DNA from: Deltaproteobacteria bacterium
GTDB taxonomy: Bacteria > Desulfobacterota > Desulfarculia > Adiutricales > Adiutricaceae
Assembly (NCBI GenBank): GCA_031263485.1
Contig: JAISFS010000125.1
Location: forward strand, 1 to 57,780
Direction: 5' to 3'
DNA: 57,780 nucleotides
Made by a program: the position numbers and the translations under genes. Of this stretch, positions 18,891 to 28,407 are shown piece after piece. Positions within the stretch are counted from its first letter, which is position 1. Each line of letters starts with the position of its first letter. A model generated the notes under the pieces. The model did not search any database, was not told where the DNA came from, and saw only the letters and a program-made list of their open reading frames with translations.

Positions 18891-19946
18891 TCAGACTGTC
18901 ACTACGGGCTTGATGAGGTCCCTGGGCTTGTTCTTCATGAGCATGAGCCCCTTCTCGATCTGCTCGAAGCCCTTCATGCGGTGGGTAAGGAGGGGCGAGA
19001 CGTCGAGCTTCCTGTATTTCAGGAGGTTCGAGAGGTACTCCATGTTCTTGCGGCCGCCGGGCATCAGCCCGCCCACGATCCTGATATGCCCCATGCCCAC
19101 GCCCCAGTCCAGCCGTGAGATCTTGATGTAGTCGCCGGAACCCAGGTAATTCACGTTGGAGATGATGCCGCCGGGCCGCACGAGCTTCAGGGCCTGCTCG
19201 AAGGCGTCCAGGTTGCCGCCGGCTATGATCACCTTGTCCACGGGCTTTTTGGAGTTGGCCTCCTGGATCTGCTGGACGATGTCGCCCTGCTTGTAGTTCA
19301 CCACGTCTGTGGCGCCGTACTTCCTGGCCGCCTCCTGGCAGATCTCCCGCGATCCCACGGCGAAGATCCGGCCCGCGCCGCGGAGGTTGGAGCCCGCCAC
19401 GGCCATCAGGCCCACCGGGCCTATGCCTATCACGACCACCGTCTCCCCGTAGGCGACCTCGGCGTTGTTGGCGCCGTGGAGGCCCGTGGGCACCATGTCG
19501 GAGAGCATCACGCCCTCCTCGATGGACACTTCCTTGGGGAGCAGGGCCATGTTGCCGTCGGCCTGGTTCACGTGGAAGTACTCGGCGAAGACCCCGTCCT
19601 TGATGTTGGAGAACTTCCACCCGCAGAGCATGCCGCCCGAGTGCTGGGAGAAGCCCATCTGGGACTCCACCGATTCCCAGTCCGGCGTGATCGCGGGGAT
19701 GATGACCGTGTCGCCGGGCTTGAAATCGCGCACGAGCGAGCCCACCTCCACCACCTGGCCGACGGCCTCGTGGCCCAGGATGAGGTTGGTGCGCTCCCCG
19801 ATCGCCCCCTCCCAGACGGTATGCACGTCCGAGGTGCAGGGGGAGACGGCCAGAGGCCTCACAATCGCGTCCGTGGGGCCGCAGGCCGGCCTCTCCTTCT
19901 CGATCCAGCCCACCTCGTTCAGTTTCAGCATGGCAAAACCCTTCAC
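18891..19946 (-). CDS. adh: Zinc-dependent NADP secondary alcohol dehydrogenase
   Basis: The 351-residue protein closely follows the Thermoanaerobacter brockii/Clostridium beijerinckii secondary alcohol dehydrogenase, which interconverts secondary alcohols and ketones with NADP(H). It begins VKGFAMLKLNEVGWIEKE. Zinc ligands are Cys in SPCTSDVHT, His/Glu in GHEAVGQV and Asp in LSDMVPTGLHG. The Rossmann fold shows GIGPVGLMAVAGSNLRGAG followed by AVGSRE, the Ser-Arg pair typical of NADP binding in this family. The GTG at 19944-19946 is chosen: AAAGGGGG lies seven bases upstream and the N-terminus then matches the family exactly; the frame's upstream ATG would add 24 foreign residues. It stands as a single gene. 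Confidence 0.93.
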   Translation of the reverse strand: MKGFAMLKLNEVGWIEKERPACGPTDAIVRPLAVSPCTSDVHTVWEGAIGERTNLILGHEAVGQVVEVGSLVRDFKPGDTVIIPAITPDWESVESQMGFSQHSGGMLCGWKFSNIKDGVFAEYFHVNQADGNMALLPKEVSIEEGVMLSDMVPTGLHGANNAEVAYGETVVVIGIGPVGLMAVAGSNLRGAGRIFAVGSREICQEAARKYGATDVVNYKQGDIVQQIQEANSKKPVDKVIIAGGNLDAFEQALKLVRPGGIISNVNYLGSGDYIKISRLDWGVGMGHIRIVGGLMPGGRKNMEYLSNLLKYRKLDVSPLLTHRMKGFEQIEKGLMLMKNKPRDLIKPVVTV

Positions 19947-20829
19947 CGCAACCCCCTTTCGTGATGCCGCGCCAGGCGGCGCAAGGCGGCTCTCAGGCCG
20001 CGCGTGAGTGATTGGCAAATGATACCAGGGCAGCCCCTGGCCTGTCTAATCCGCCGTGAAAACCCGTCCGCGCGGCGGCATTGGCAGGACGCCGGATAAC
20101 CGGCGGTAGCCGCCGGCAGGTACCCGGGCGCCATCCGCACGGAAACGGCTGAAACCGAACCGAAACGGGACCGACCGCGGATGGACGACCCGGAAACGGA
20201 GGGCGTAACGGGCGAGTCGAATCGGAACATGCGGGAAAACGTGGAAGCAGGAAAACGAGGAAGCGTTAAAACCCGAAACGTGAAGGCGGGAGGACGGGAG
20301 GACGGGAGGACGGGCGGAAATGATGAAGACTGGCTTCGGAATCGGTCCCGAGCCCCGGCGGGCCGGTTCGCGACCGCAGGGCATGGGCGTCAAGGCCTCG
20401 CGGGGGGACATGCCGATCCATCGCGCGGGACATGCTGAAGCCTCTCGCGGGACATGCCGACCCCTCGCGACGGATTTCACCACGCCTCGCGGGCGATGGG
20501 GACACGCCCCGGAGTCAGCGTAACGCCCGACGGACAAGCCAGATCAGTAACGGCTGGGCGGCATGGACATGCCGCTGAAGTCGGCGGTCATGCCGGAACC
20601 AGAACGCCAGTCGACGTCCGGCTTCGGGTTCCGGCCGGATCGAGCCGATTTCGCCTAAGCTTTCAATAACCGAAGGGCCGCCTGCCCCGGCGGATACGGA
20701 ATCCCGGTACCCGTCAGTTTTTGCGGGCAAGGCTGCCGCGCGCCCGCCTCTGGCCTAAACGCCGGGACAAGCGCGATCACGCGATGCCGCCTTCCGGCAA
20801 ATCCGAAAAGCCCTCGCCGCCATGCGGGC
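19947..20829. other. Gap with short repeats, no gene seen
   Basis: Contains the 8-bp repeat at 20288-20311 and a loose repeat of CTCGCGGGACATGCCGA-like words (period near 28 bp) at about 20390-20475. No credible frame was found. In particular there is no restriction endonuclease gene next to the methyltransferase that ends at 20830. Confidence 0.6.
20288..20311. repeat. GGGAGGAC x3 tandem repeat
   Basis: Three perfect copies of the 8-bp unit GGGAGGAC lie at 20288-20295, 20296-20303 and 20304-20311, followed by GGGCGG. Confidence 0.85.
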
Positions 20830-22581
20830 CTATCCGATACGGGAGGGAACGGGCGGCATCGGATAGCCGCCGCCCAGAACGGCGGCGCGTTCCCCGTCGC
20901 TTATGCCGTAAAGCCCGCAGGCGGCGCGGTCGCAGGCCGGCAGATCCCGTCTTGCGGCGGCCTCCGCCAGCTCGATGCGGGACTTCGCGGGAACGTCGGC
21001 CCAGCGCGGGACGCGGATACGGCGCAGGTACTGGGCCTGAAAGCGCAAGAAGCCGCCCCTCATCCTGGTGGAATAGGCCTCCACGAACAGGCGCCCGACC
21101 GCGGAAAGGAGCAGCGCCTGCAGGCACCGCAGGTCCCATTCGTCCGAGGTGACATAATAGAGGTTGTGGTGGGGGTACAGCCGGCCGTCCTCGAAGACCA
21201 CGTTCGCCTCCGACTTGATGTCCGGGATGAGGAGCTTCGGCGTCGCGGCCAGGGACGGCACGATCCGGTCGATCGTCCGGTACCAGGAGAGCGGGGATTT
21301 TCGGGCGCAGCGGCGACCGGCGACGACGTCCCTCCGCTCCTCCAGATATCGCCCGAGTCGCGGGTACCCGGCAAGATCGACTAGCCCTCCGGACTCGGCG
21401 AACGGATTGACGACGCCCAGCCCCCGCCACCTTACCTCGCCGGACACGATGTCGCCGGTCATGGCCAGCCGAATCTTGCGGTCAGGCTCTACGTCCATGG
21501 ACTCGAAATCGCCGATGAAAGCCTTGTCCGCCCCGGTGGCGACCCCGATCCCGACCCTGCAGCCGGCGCCTTCCAGAGGGATGAACAGGCTCTCCAGGCG
21601 GCGGACGAGCCCGGGGCGTCCCGAAGTCTCCAGAAGCCACGGCTCCGAGCCGGCGGCGACTTCGGCGAGCTCGCGAACGGGGCCGCGATCATCGGGCGGC
21701 GCCTCGGTCCTGACGAGTGCCGCCAGCTCGGAAAGCGTAGCCCGGTCCAAGTCCGGGCGTCCGGCGACGCGAGTCGGCCCCGGCTCCTCGCGGACGATGA
21801 CGAATATGGCCGGATATGCCGCGACATCCGAGCGGAAAGGCGAGGTTCCCTCCATGTCCACGTAAGCCTTGAGGCGGAACCGGTCGCACACCAGGCGCCG
21901 CAGCTGGCCTCCGTACCGGTTCTTGGTCCAGCGGTCGGAACAGATGAATCCCAGATGTCCGCCTTCGGCGAGAAGCGACAATGACCTCTCTATAAAGGGG
22001 ACGTAGAGGTCGGCACGGCCGCGCATAGTCCGGAAACGGCTCCGGTACTCGCGGACGAGCGGGGCGGGAATCAGCTCCTGGCGGACATACGGGGGATTGC
22101 CGGCCACGAAGTCGAAGCCGCCGTCCAGCTCCGCAAGGAGGAAATCACCCCGAGACAGCCAGCGGTCCGCCAGCTCTCCCGCGACCTCGGCGGAAAAGCC
22201 CTCGCGCGCGAGAAGCGCGAGAACTTCGGCGCGGGTCCCGGCGAAGGTGTCGGCATGGAGCTCGACGGCGCGGATGGCCTCTCCCAGGCCCGTCGCGTCC
22301 GGATTCCCGCCCCCCGCTCTTCGCCACGCCCGCACGAGCCTGCCTATGGCCGGCAGGAGAAAGGCGCCGGCCCCGAAGGACGGCTCCAGCAGGCGCATCT
22401 CGTGGAGCGGCCTGTCAGCTGTATAGCCAACCAGATCCAGGATGAAGCCCGCCACCTCCGGACGCGTGAACACGGCGCCCCGCGACTCGCTCACGGCATC
22501 CCCGGCCATGGTCTCGGACGCGGTCGCAGGGTCCACAGCGGCACGGCAGGGCTTCCGGAAGGTTTTCGCCGTTGGGACCAT
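20830..22581 (-). CDS. N6-adenine DNA methyltransferase (Eco57I/TaqI-like)
   Basis: About 583 residues. The SAM-binding motif I is [17 protein letters not shown] and the catalytic motif IV is GNPPYVRQE (around residue 160), the NPPY form of gamma-class N6-adenine enzymes. The C-terminal half resembles the TaqI-type target-recognition domain: [23 protein letters not shown], then [18 protein letters not shown]. It would methylate adenine in a specific DNA site, probably as the modification arm of a type II system. No endonuclease gene lies on either side and no nuclease motif is visible in this protein, so it looks orphan. I chose the ATG at 22579-22581 (AAGGA about 10 bases upstream); a GTG at 22611 is the alternative. 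Confidence 0.88.
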   Translation of the reverse strand: MVPTAKTFRKPCRAAVDPATASETMAGDAVSESRGAVFTRPEVAGFILDLVGYTADRPLHEMRLLEPSFGAGAFLLPAIGRLVRAWRRAGGGNPDATGLGEAIRAVELHADTFAGTRAEVLALLAREGFSAEVAGELADRWLSRGDFLLAELDGGFDFVAGNPPYVRQELIPAPLVREYRSRFRTMRGRADLYVPFIERSLSLLAEGGHLGFICSDRWTKNRYGGQLRRLVCDRFRLKAYVDMEGTSPFRSDVAAYPAIFVIVREEPGPTRVAGRPDLDRATLSELAALVRTEAPPDDRGPVRELAEVAAGSEPWLLETSGRPGLVRRLESLFIPLEGAGCRVGIGVATGADKAFIGDFESMDVEPDRKIRLAMTGDIVSGEVRWRGLGVVNPFAESGGLVDLAGYPRLGRYLEERRDVVAGRRCARKSPLSWYRTIDRIVPSLAATPKLLIPDIKSEANVVFEDGRLYPHHNLYYVTSDEWDLRCLQALLLSAVGRLFVEAYSTRMRGGFLRFQAQYLRRIRVPRWADVPAKSRIELAEAAARRDLPACDRAACGLYGISDGERAAVLGGGYPMPPVPSRIG

Positions 22582-22989
22582 AGCCGCCGGTTCCTTGCAG
22601 GGGCGTGTCACGGGACGCCGAAAAGCGAAAATGCGATTCCAGAAAAAATTTCACGCCGGTTCGGCCGCGCGAGGCTCCGCCCGATCCGTATCGGCTTCCG
22701 GCTGCCGCCGGTCCGGGATCCGGGCCTGATCATCGAGTCGTTTTTGAAGAGTCGTTTTTGAATCGGCAGGCATCATTATCAGGCGATTTCCGACGGAAAG
22801 CAAGCCTGTCGCAGACAGCCCCGGAACAGCGAGTCCGGAAGCCGGCACATGCACCCGGCGCGGTCGCACGGGCGAAAGCGGGAGAGACGGGCCCTGAGAA
22901 GAGTGGCCGCAGGGGCTAGCGATTCCGAAGTCTCCGTATCGATCCCGCGTTGCCGAAGCCGCCGCACTCCGCTTTCCCGCCGAGGTCCC

Positions 22990-23148
22990 TGCAGGTTCAT
23001 CGCGTTTTCCGCCGGACCTCCATGTTCCCGCCGAACCGTCGAGATCCCCGCCGGATCGTAGCGATCTCCGCCGGATCGTAGCGATCTCCGCCGGATCATC
23101 GCTATTTCCGCCGGAACATCGCTTTCTCAGCAGGATCATCGCGATTTC
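22990..23148. repeat. 20-bp minisatellite, seven to eight units
   Basis: The unit is CGCCGGATCGTAGCGATCTC. Two adjacent copies (23049-23068, 23069-23088) are perfect; units at 23029, 23089, 23109 and 23129 are diverged, and weaker ones extend left to about 22990. The unit contains GATC twice. There are no spacers, so it is a tandem repeat and not a CRISPR array. Confidence 0.9.
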
Positions 23149-23318
23149 CGCGTCAAGGCCGCGCTCCGCATGACCGACGGCATCCCCCCGGGCTGCCGGA
23201 CCCGCCGTTCTCCTTGCGGAACCGCCGCGTTCCCCGCATGTCCGCGCGAGCCCGGAAGGGGGCGCACACGGACGGCGGGACCGAAAGCCGCCCCCTGTCA
23301 GACGGAAGACCTTTCGGA

Positions 23319-23384
23319 GCAACGGATGGACGTCCCCGGTGCAACGGATGGACGAGCCAGGAGCAACGGATGGACGCTCCGATG
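23319..23384. repeat. 22-bp tandem repeat, three units
   Basis: Units at 23319-23340, 23341-23362 and 23363-23384 share the 14-bp core GCAACGGATGGACG, followed by a variable 8-bp tail. They lie just downstream of the NuoF-like stop codon. Confidence 0.9.
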
Positions 23385-23422
23385 GCGTCTCGGGCCGGAC
23401 GGCCTGCGATCGCCCGCATAAC

Positions 23423-24709
23423 TCAGGCGAAGCGTCCCCGCGAGGCCGAGACGCCCAGGGCATTTCTCTCGAACTCCTCGGGAAAGGCCTTCCAGGCGCT
23501 GCGGAAGGCCACCGTGGCCGTCCTCCCGAGCCCGCAGAACGCGGCCTCGTTCATGAGATCCGAAAGCGCCTTGAGCTGGTCCAGCGTCCCGCGGCGGGCG
23601 GCCCCCGGATCGTCCAGCTCCGTCATGAGCTTCAGGACCGCCGGAGCCCCGTCGCGGCAGGGCCCGCACTTGCCGCAGGACTCGCGCACGAAGAAGCGGG
23701 CCACCGCGGAGAGGTACGCCGTGAGCCGAACAGACTCGTCCAGGACGACCACCGCCCCGGATCCCACGGAAAGCCCCGCCTTCCTCAGATCTGAGTAGCT
23801 GTAGACTGTGTCCAGCTGGTCCGGGCGGGCCACCGGCCCGCTCTGGCCGCCCAGGTGCAGGAACTTGAGCCTCCCGCCCCCGCGGATCCCCCCTCCGAGC
23901 TCCGGGGAGAAGACCGCGTCCCGCAAGGTCAGGGAGCCCAGGGGCACCTCGTAGACCCCCGGCCTGGCTACGTGGCCCGAAAGGCAGACGAGCTTGGTGC
24001 CGCCGCCCTCGGGGTGGCCCAGATCAAGAAACGCCTTGCCTCCCATGGAGACGATGGCCGGGACGTTCGCGAAGCTCTCCACGTTGTTCACGAGCGTGGG
24101 CGCGCCGAAGAGCCCCACTTCCGCCAGGTGCGGGGGCTTTATCCGCGGCCGTCCCGCGAGGCCCTGGGTGGAGTTCAGGAGCGCGGAGTTCTCCCCGCAG
24201 ACGTACGCCCCGGCGCCCGAGACGATGGACACGTCGAAGTCGAGCGCGCCGCCCATGATCCCGCGTCCCAGAAGCCCAGCCGCCCTGGCGCTCGCGATGG
24301 CCTTGAGGAGGCCCTTCTGCACCGAACGGTACTCCCCGCGCACGTAGACGTAGCCTTCGGAAGCCCCGAAGACGCGGGCCGCTATCGTCATGCCCTCGAT
24401 GAGCCTGAAGGGGACCCGCTCCATTATGAAGCGGTCCTTGAAGGTTCCCGGCTCGCCCTCGTCGGCGTTGCAGACTATGTACTTGGGGAACCCTTCGATG
24501 GCCAGGAGCTGCTCCCACTTGCTGCCCGCCGGGTACGCCGCGCCGCCGCGGCCCAGGAGCCTCGCCGCCTTCACCTCCCCGACTATCCCGGCGGGGTCCA
24601 TGTCGAGGGCCTTTTTCAGGGCCCGATAGCCTCCTCGGGACACATACCCCGAGACGTCCAGCGGATCCGGCGCGTCCGCGCCTTCGGACAGGAGCCTCAC
24701 CTCACGCAT
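23423..24709 (-). CDS. NuoF/HydB-like NADH-binding flavoprotein subunit
   Basis: This 428-residue protein is the 51-kDa-type subunit that oxidises NADH through FMN and passes electrons to a 4Fe-4S cluster. FMN/NADH motifs are GRGGAAYPAGSKWE, NADEGEPGTFKDR and GAGAYVCGENSALL, then APTLVNNVES. The cluster ligands are SCGKCGPCRDG and the later Cys in AFCGLGRTAT. It lacks the extra N-terminal thioredoxin-like and C-terminal ferredoxin domains of many hydrogenase-linked HydB proteins, so it is nearer to the compact NuoF form. The ATG at 24707-24709 has GGAGG eight bases upstream and overlaps the NuoE-like gene by 13 bp. No hydrogenase, formate dehydrogenase or other Nuo gene is in the window, so its electron acceptor is unknown. 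Confidence 0.93.
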   Translation of the reverse strand: MREVRLLSEGADAPDPLDVSGYVSRGGYRALKKALDMDPAGIVGEVKAARLLGRGGAAYPAGSKWEQLLAIEGFPKYIVCNADEGEPGTFKDRFIMERVPFRLIEGMTIAARVFGASEGYVYVRGEYRSVQKGLLKAIASARAAGLLGRGIMGGALDFDVSIVSGAGAYVCGENSALLNSTQGLAGRPRIKPPHLAEVGLFGAPTLVNNVESFANVPAIVSMGGKAFLDLGHPEGGGTKLVCLSGHVARPGVYEVPLGSLTLRDAVFSPELGGGIRGGGRLKFLHLGGQSGPVARPDQLDTVYSYSDLRKAGLSVGSGAVVVLDESVRLTAYLSAVARFFVRESCGKCGPCRDGAPAVLKLMTELDDPGAARRGTLDQLKALSDLMNEAAFCGLGRTATVAFRSAWKAFPEEFERNALGVSASRGRFA

Positions 24710-25206
24710 CGGAGCGCCTCCCTTCCCGCCGGGTCTCCGTCCCGGAAGCTCAGGACGAGCGCCGCGGCGTCGGCGTCCGACGCGACCGTATAGGCTTCGT
24801 CGCCGATCCTCACCACCGGCGCCCCGGCGCAACGGCCGCAGCAGCCGCCTCCCTCCAGGGTGAAGAGACCGTCCGCGGACGTCTCGCCCTCGGACACGTC
24901 CAGCGCGGCCGAAAGCCGCCTCAAGAGCTCCTCCCCGCCGTTCACCAGGCAGGGCCCGCTCAGACAGACCTCCGCGACGTGCCTGCCCCGGGGGGTCTCG
25001 GAGAACATGCTGTAGAAGGTCAGGATCTCATGGACCCTGGCCGCCGGCACTCCCGTGACCCGTGCTGCCGCGAGCGCCCAGCGGCGGTCCACGTAACTCC
25101 TGCCTGAGGCCTCCTGGATGTCCAGTAGAGCCGAGATAATCTGCTGGGGGTCGTTGCGGTAGCCTTCCAGGATGGAAAGCGCCGCCTTCTCGTCAAGCTC
25201 GGTCAT
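24697..25206 (-). CDS. NuoE/HydC-like 2Fe-2S subunit
   Basis: A 169-residue 24-kDa-type thioredoxin-fold subunit that pairs with NuoF. The 2Fe-2S ligands are visible as CLSGPC and the later GGCCGRCAGAPVVRI. The N-terminal helical part contains LDIQEASGRSYVDRRW and HEILTFYSMFSETPRG, standard for the family. The ATG at 25204-25206 follows GGAGG by nine bases; an upstream start in the same frame has no ribosome site. Its 3' end overlaps the NuoF-like start, so the two are translationally coupled. Confidence 0.93.
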   Translation of the reverse strand: MTELDEKAALSILEGYRNDPQQIISALLDIQEASGRSYVDRRWALAAARVTGVPAARVHEILTFYSMFSETPRGRHVAEVCLSGPCLVNGGEELLRRLSAALDVSEGETSADGLFTLEGGGCCGRCAGAPVVRIGDEAYTVASDADAAALVLSFRDGDPAGREALRCVR

Positions 25207-25991
25207 TCCGTCGCCCCTCCCGGGCGGGACCCCGTCTGGCTCCGAGGCCGCTCTGGGACTTCCCCGCGCCGCCGGGCGCGGCACAGCGGAAGCCCCGCTC
25301 CCGGCAATATAGCACAAAGGCGCGGCCCGGCTTTACCGCCCGGAGGGATGCCGGGCAGACCGAAGCTCAGGGAGAGCGAATGACGGCATAAGGCGGGGGA
25401 AACGGGTTAACGGGGGAACGGAGAAAGAATTTGACGGAAGAAATGGGAGGACGGGAGGACGATTGAACGGAGTGAACCGGTGGACCGAGGAAAAAGACTT
25501 TGCTGAGGAATAAAGATACAGAAGCAACAAACAAGGGAACAGATTGGGGGATAGGGGGACGCGGCGCGTGTCAAGTAGTCGCGGCGACGTAAGGCTCATT
25601 GTTTCGTCAAAGGCTCGCAGCCAGCGGACGATGCACGACGGTCGGGAAGACATGAGACGTTGGGGGCGACAACAACAATCAGATATGGTAACTCCCGGAA
25701 TGAAGGGGCGGACCTGGAGGGCGATTTCCCGTGTATCTCCGACTTGACTTGCGGGCGGGAGGATGCGGGAGGGACTTGCGGAAATGTTCAGGCGACTCCC
25801 GATGCCCTGAAACCATGCGACGAATGCCGGAGGGTGCCGGAGCGGGGCGGTGCCGGAGCAGGTCGGTGCCGGGGGAGGCGCTCAATAAAAGGACCCCGGC
25901 GCCGTACGCGTCAACGTCCGGGCCGGGGCCTAACGCCTGACCTTCTGAAAAAAGGGTGCCCGGAGGGCCGGGCCGCCGCAGACAGGCGGTT
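25207..25991. other. Gap, purine-rich, no gene seen
   Basis: From about 25380 to 25560 the plus strand is markedly purine-rich (GGGGGAAAC, GGGAGGACGGGAGGACG-type words). No credible gene. The 3' end holds the terminator of the H1-like gene. Confidence 0.55.
25948..25973 (-). terminator. Rho-independent terminator of H1-like gene
   Basis: Read on the minus strand, GCCCGG-CCCT-CCGGGC is followed by ACCC and six T. It starts 18 bases after the stop codon of the H1-like gene. Confidence 0.7.
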
Positions 25992-26348
25992 CTACACGGC
26001 CTTCCTGCAACCGCAGGCCTTGGGGGCCGCGGGCTTCTTGGCGGCAGTCGCCCTGGCGGCGGCGGGCTTCTTGACGGCTACCGGCTTCTTGGCCGCAACC
26101 GCCTTGGTAGCCGCAGGCTTCTTGGCAGCCGCCTTGGGGGCAACCGGTTTCTTGGCCGCCGCCTTGGGGGCCGCAGGCTTCTTGGCCGCCGTCTTCTTGG
26201 CGACCGGCTTCTTGACCGCAGCCTTGGTGGCCGCAGGCTTCTTGGCCGCCGCCTTGGGGGTGGCGGGCTTCTTGGCCGCCGGCTTCTTGGCGACCGGCTT
26301 CTGGAGGTCGTGCTCTGTGTCCGGGCTGGACATTTTCGGGATGGTCAT
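25992..26348 (-). CDS. Histone-H1-like Lys/Ala/Pro-rich protein
   Basis: This 118-residue protein is composed almost wholly of KKPAA, TKAA and PKAAAKKP units after a short N-terminus ([16 protein letters not shown]). It ends KACGCRKAV. Such strongly basic tails bind DNA without sequence specificity, as in AlgP and bacterial H1-like nucleoid proteins; that role is inferred from composition. GGAG lies eight bases before the ATG, and both a strong promoter and a terminator frame it as a single-gene unit. The SWIM protein at 52.8-54.8 kb carries a similar tail. The internal repeats are AAGCCGGTC/GCCGCC-based and could vary in number between strains. Confidence 0.8.
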   Translation of the reverse strand: MTIPKMSSPDTEHDLQKPVAKKPAAKKPATPKAAAKKPAATKAAVKKPVAKKTAAKKPAAPKAAAKKPVAPKAAAKKPAATKAVAAKKPVAVKKPAAARATAAKKPAAPKACGCRKAV

Positions 26349-26410
26349 GACGCTTCTCCTTTGCGAGGGGTGGACATCCGATGCATGTAAGATTCTATCA
26401 CCGCCCGGGA

Positions 26411-26439
26411 ATTATACAAGTTTTTTTTTCAGCTTTCAG
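26411..26439 (-). promoter_or_regulatory. Sigma-70-type promoter of H1-like gene
   Basis: On the minus strand CTGAAA (26434-26439) is separated by exactly 17 bases, including a run of nine A, from a perfect TATAAT (26411-26416). The start codon lies about 60 bases downstream. The A-tract spacer may add curvature. Confidence 0.7.
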
Positions 26440-26561
26440 GACTCATACGGAAAAATTTCCGGACCGATCCGAGTTCGGGGAGGGCGTCCCGACGGATGCA
26501 GTCCTTTCCGGCCCGCCCATTTTTCGAGAGATAACATAGCGTAATAACTAAATAAATTTTC

Positions 26562-26762
26562 CTATAGCCAACCCAGTTCCTCGACTTCCCCGTCCAGGAT
26601 AAATCGGGACAGGTCCGATTCCGGACCTGAAAATAATTTCCTACCGGACGTCAAATTTTCTGCCCAGATGCCTTTCGGAAATCCCGCGGAGTGATCACCT
26701 CGCGGGCCCCACCTGTCCGCCTGAACAGGAAACCTTTGCAATTCATGGCTTTCTGCAATCAC
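26562..26762 (-). CDS. Small hypothetical protein
   Basis: A 66-residue frame starting at a GTG (26760-26762) five bases after a strong AGAGGAGG ribosome site. Sequence VIAESHELQRFPVQADRW at the start and SRFILDGEVEELGWL at the end is unlike the Arg/Pro-rich shadow frames and has balanced acidic and aromatic residues. I do not recognise a family. It faces the same way as the H1-like gene downstream. Confidence 0.35.
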   Translation of the reverse strand: MIAESHELQRFPVQADRWGPRGDHSAGFPKGIWAENLTSGRKLFSGPESDLSRFILDGEVEELGWL

Positions 26763-27582
26763 CCATCCTCCTCTCTTCAGAGGGTCCTCCGGAACGGCCA
26801 AGTCACGAACTTAGGCCCAGCCCCGTCGCCGGCCCGGAATCGCAAGCCGCATCCTGGCGAAGAAAAAGTTCCCGGCAGGTCCAGGAGGCTTGAGCGCCCC
26901 GGCCCCTCCGGGCAGGAAATTCACGCGCCGCACGCCTCCATGCCCCGCCAGACGGTGACTTCATGCCGGACAGGCTTTACCGGAAGTCCATATGCCGCAA
27001 CAATTTTCGGCCCGCACCACTCAGGACGGACCCCGAAAAACCTCTCCCCTTCGGCTTCCTGCGACTCCGGCTCCCCTGCTCCTCCGGACGGGAAATCCCC
27101 TCGACAACCGCTCACCCGCCCCTGTCCGGCCACGGGGAATGCCGGACTACTAATACGGACACCCCGTCCGCAAGAATGATCCGAAGCCTGCACACCATCG
27201 GGCTGACACGGCGAAGAGCCTTCCCCGCCGCCCCCTGGCGTCTCCGCGCCGCGCCTCGCGGCGCCTCAAACTCACCTCCCCATCCTCCCGGCACCTCCCT
27301 TGCCCAGCGCCTCCCCTGCCCTAACGCCCAACATTTGACAGACGGCAAACCGGCCTATCGATGTAGCGGCGGCACGGCCTGAGATGCTCCCTGCCCTGAG
27401 CCGACCCCCCTCCCGCTTCGCCGCCTGCCTTCCCTCCTTGGCGACCACGCCTTTCCGTCTCGGTTTTCTCGCGACCATGCCGCCAATGTCTCCCGCTTCC
27501 GCACGCAAGCAACGTCACCGATGCCAGCACCGCCAAATTCTTCCGGTTACCCGCGTATGCCTTCATAGACCCCGACCCGCCG

Positions 27583-27694
27583 ATGTCTCCCCGCACCGCC
27601 CCCACGTTCCTGTCTCGCCGTCCCGCTAATGTCTTCCCGCACCGCCCCCACGTCCCTGTCTCGCCGTTCCGCCAATGTCTCCCAGGTCGGCTCC
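27583..27694. repeat. 46-bp tandem repeat
   Basis: Units at 27583-27628 and 27629-27674 differ at only a few positions; a diverged third begins at 27675, and a weaker relative lies near 27484. Each unit begins ATGTCT and contains CCGCACCGCCCCCACGT and CTGTCTCGCCG. The unit length equals that of the unrelated repeat between guaA and pyrG. Confidence 0.85.
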
Positions 27695-28281
27695 TCAACC
27701 TTCCGACTGGTCGTACCCATTCCAGAAACGTTCCTGGCGAGCGGAACGACCATTCCGAAAGGATGCCCGCCAGCGTCAAAATTTCCCTGGAACCGACGAC
27801 GCCTCGAACTGTCCCGCTCAACCCGCATTCCTTAGGGCCGTCCCTGATACACGTTGCCGCATGCCGCGAGTCTTGCACGGTGAGTCAGCGCGTCTTCGCC
27901 GCCGACTGGAGTCCCGCCACTTGAACAGTCCGTCCCTTCCGCCTTTACTGCCATACCTGCATTCCGGCTTTCCGGACCTTCCGCCTTTCCGGACTTTCCG
28001 CCTTTCCCGGCAAATTCCTGACTCTTCGCCTTGCCGCCTCCCTGCTTCCCCGCCTTTTCCCAGCATTTCATTACGACCCGCCTGACCGCGCTTCCCTCGC
28101 CCTCGCTTCCCCCATCTTTCGCGATATTTCTCCTTTCCTCTTCCGTTCCCCTCCTCCATTCCACTTCCTGCCCAGTCCCCCCACTCGCGTCGTTTTCCGT
28201 CGCCCGCCCCCCTTCCGCTCTCTCAGGAACCGCCACAGATTGTGGCATTCTGCCGCCGACCGCTCCGTCGAGCCCAATCCG

Positions 28282-28290
28282 TGCTATAAT
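28282..28290 (+). promoter_or_regulatory. Extended -10 promoter of tamA
   Basis: TGCTATAAT is a perfect extended -10 (TG, one base, TATAAT). No good -35 box is spaced correctly, as is common for this promoter type. Transcription would begin near 28297, which argues against starts upstream of that point in the tamA frame. Confidence 0.5.
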
Positions 28291-28407
28291 CCTCACCGCG
28301 TCACCGGACAGCACTCCTTGGCCCCGCCACGCGGGCGGGCCCCCGCTCCCTCGCCAGCAGACGGGCGGCGGGGAGAAGGTCTTTCCGGGGACAGGGGAGC
28401 GTCCTTC

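Larger units (their letters stand above)
22582..23422. other. Gap dominated by two minisatellites
   Basis: Holds the 20-bp array at 22990-23148 and the 22-bp array at 23319-23384. Open frames through them translate as repeats and carry no domain. No promoter or RNA gene was recognised. Confidence 0.6.
26763..28407. other. Gap with 46-bp repeat and pyrimidine-rich tract
   Basis: No credible gene in about 1.6 kb. A 46-bp repeat lies at 27583-27694. From about 27940 to 28230 the plus strand is pyrimidine-rich with loose CTTTCCGC repeats (CCGCCTTTCCGGACTTTCCGCC). The tamA promoter lies near 28282. Confidence 0.55.

Noticed and set aside
22990-23148. CRISPR array
   Set aside because: The 20-bp units are directly abutting with no unique spacers, and no cas genes are present. 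The same applies to the arrays at 8441-8640 and 30751-30964.
25379-25560. Replication origin or DnaA box cluster
   Set aside because: The stretch is purine-rich but lacks clustered TTATCCACA-type boxes and no replication gene is nearby.
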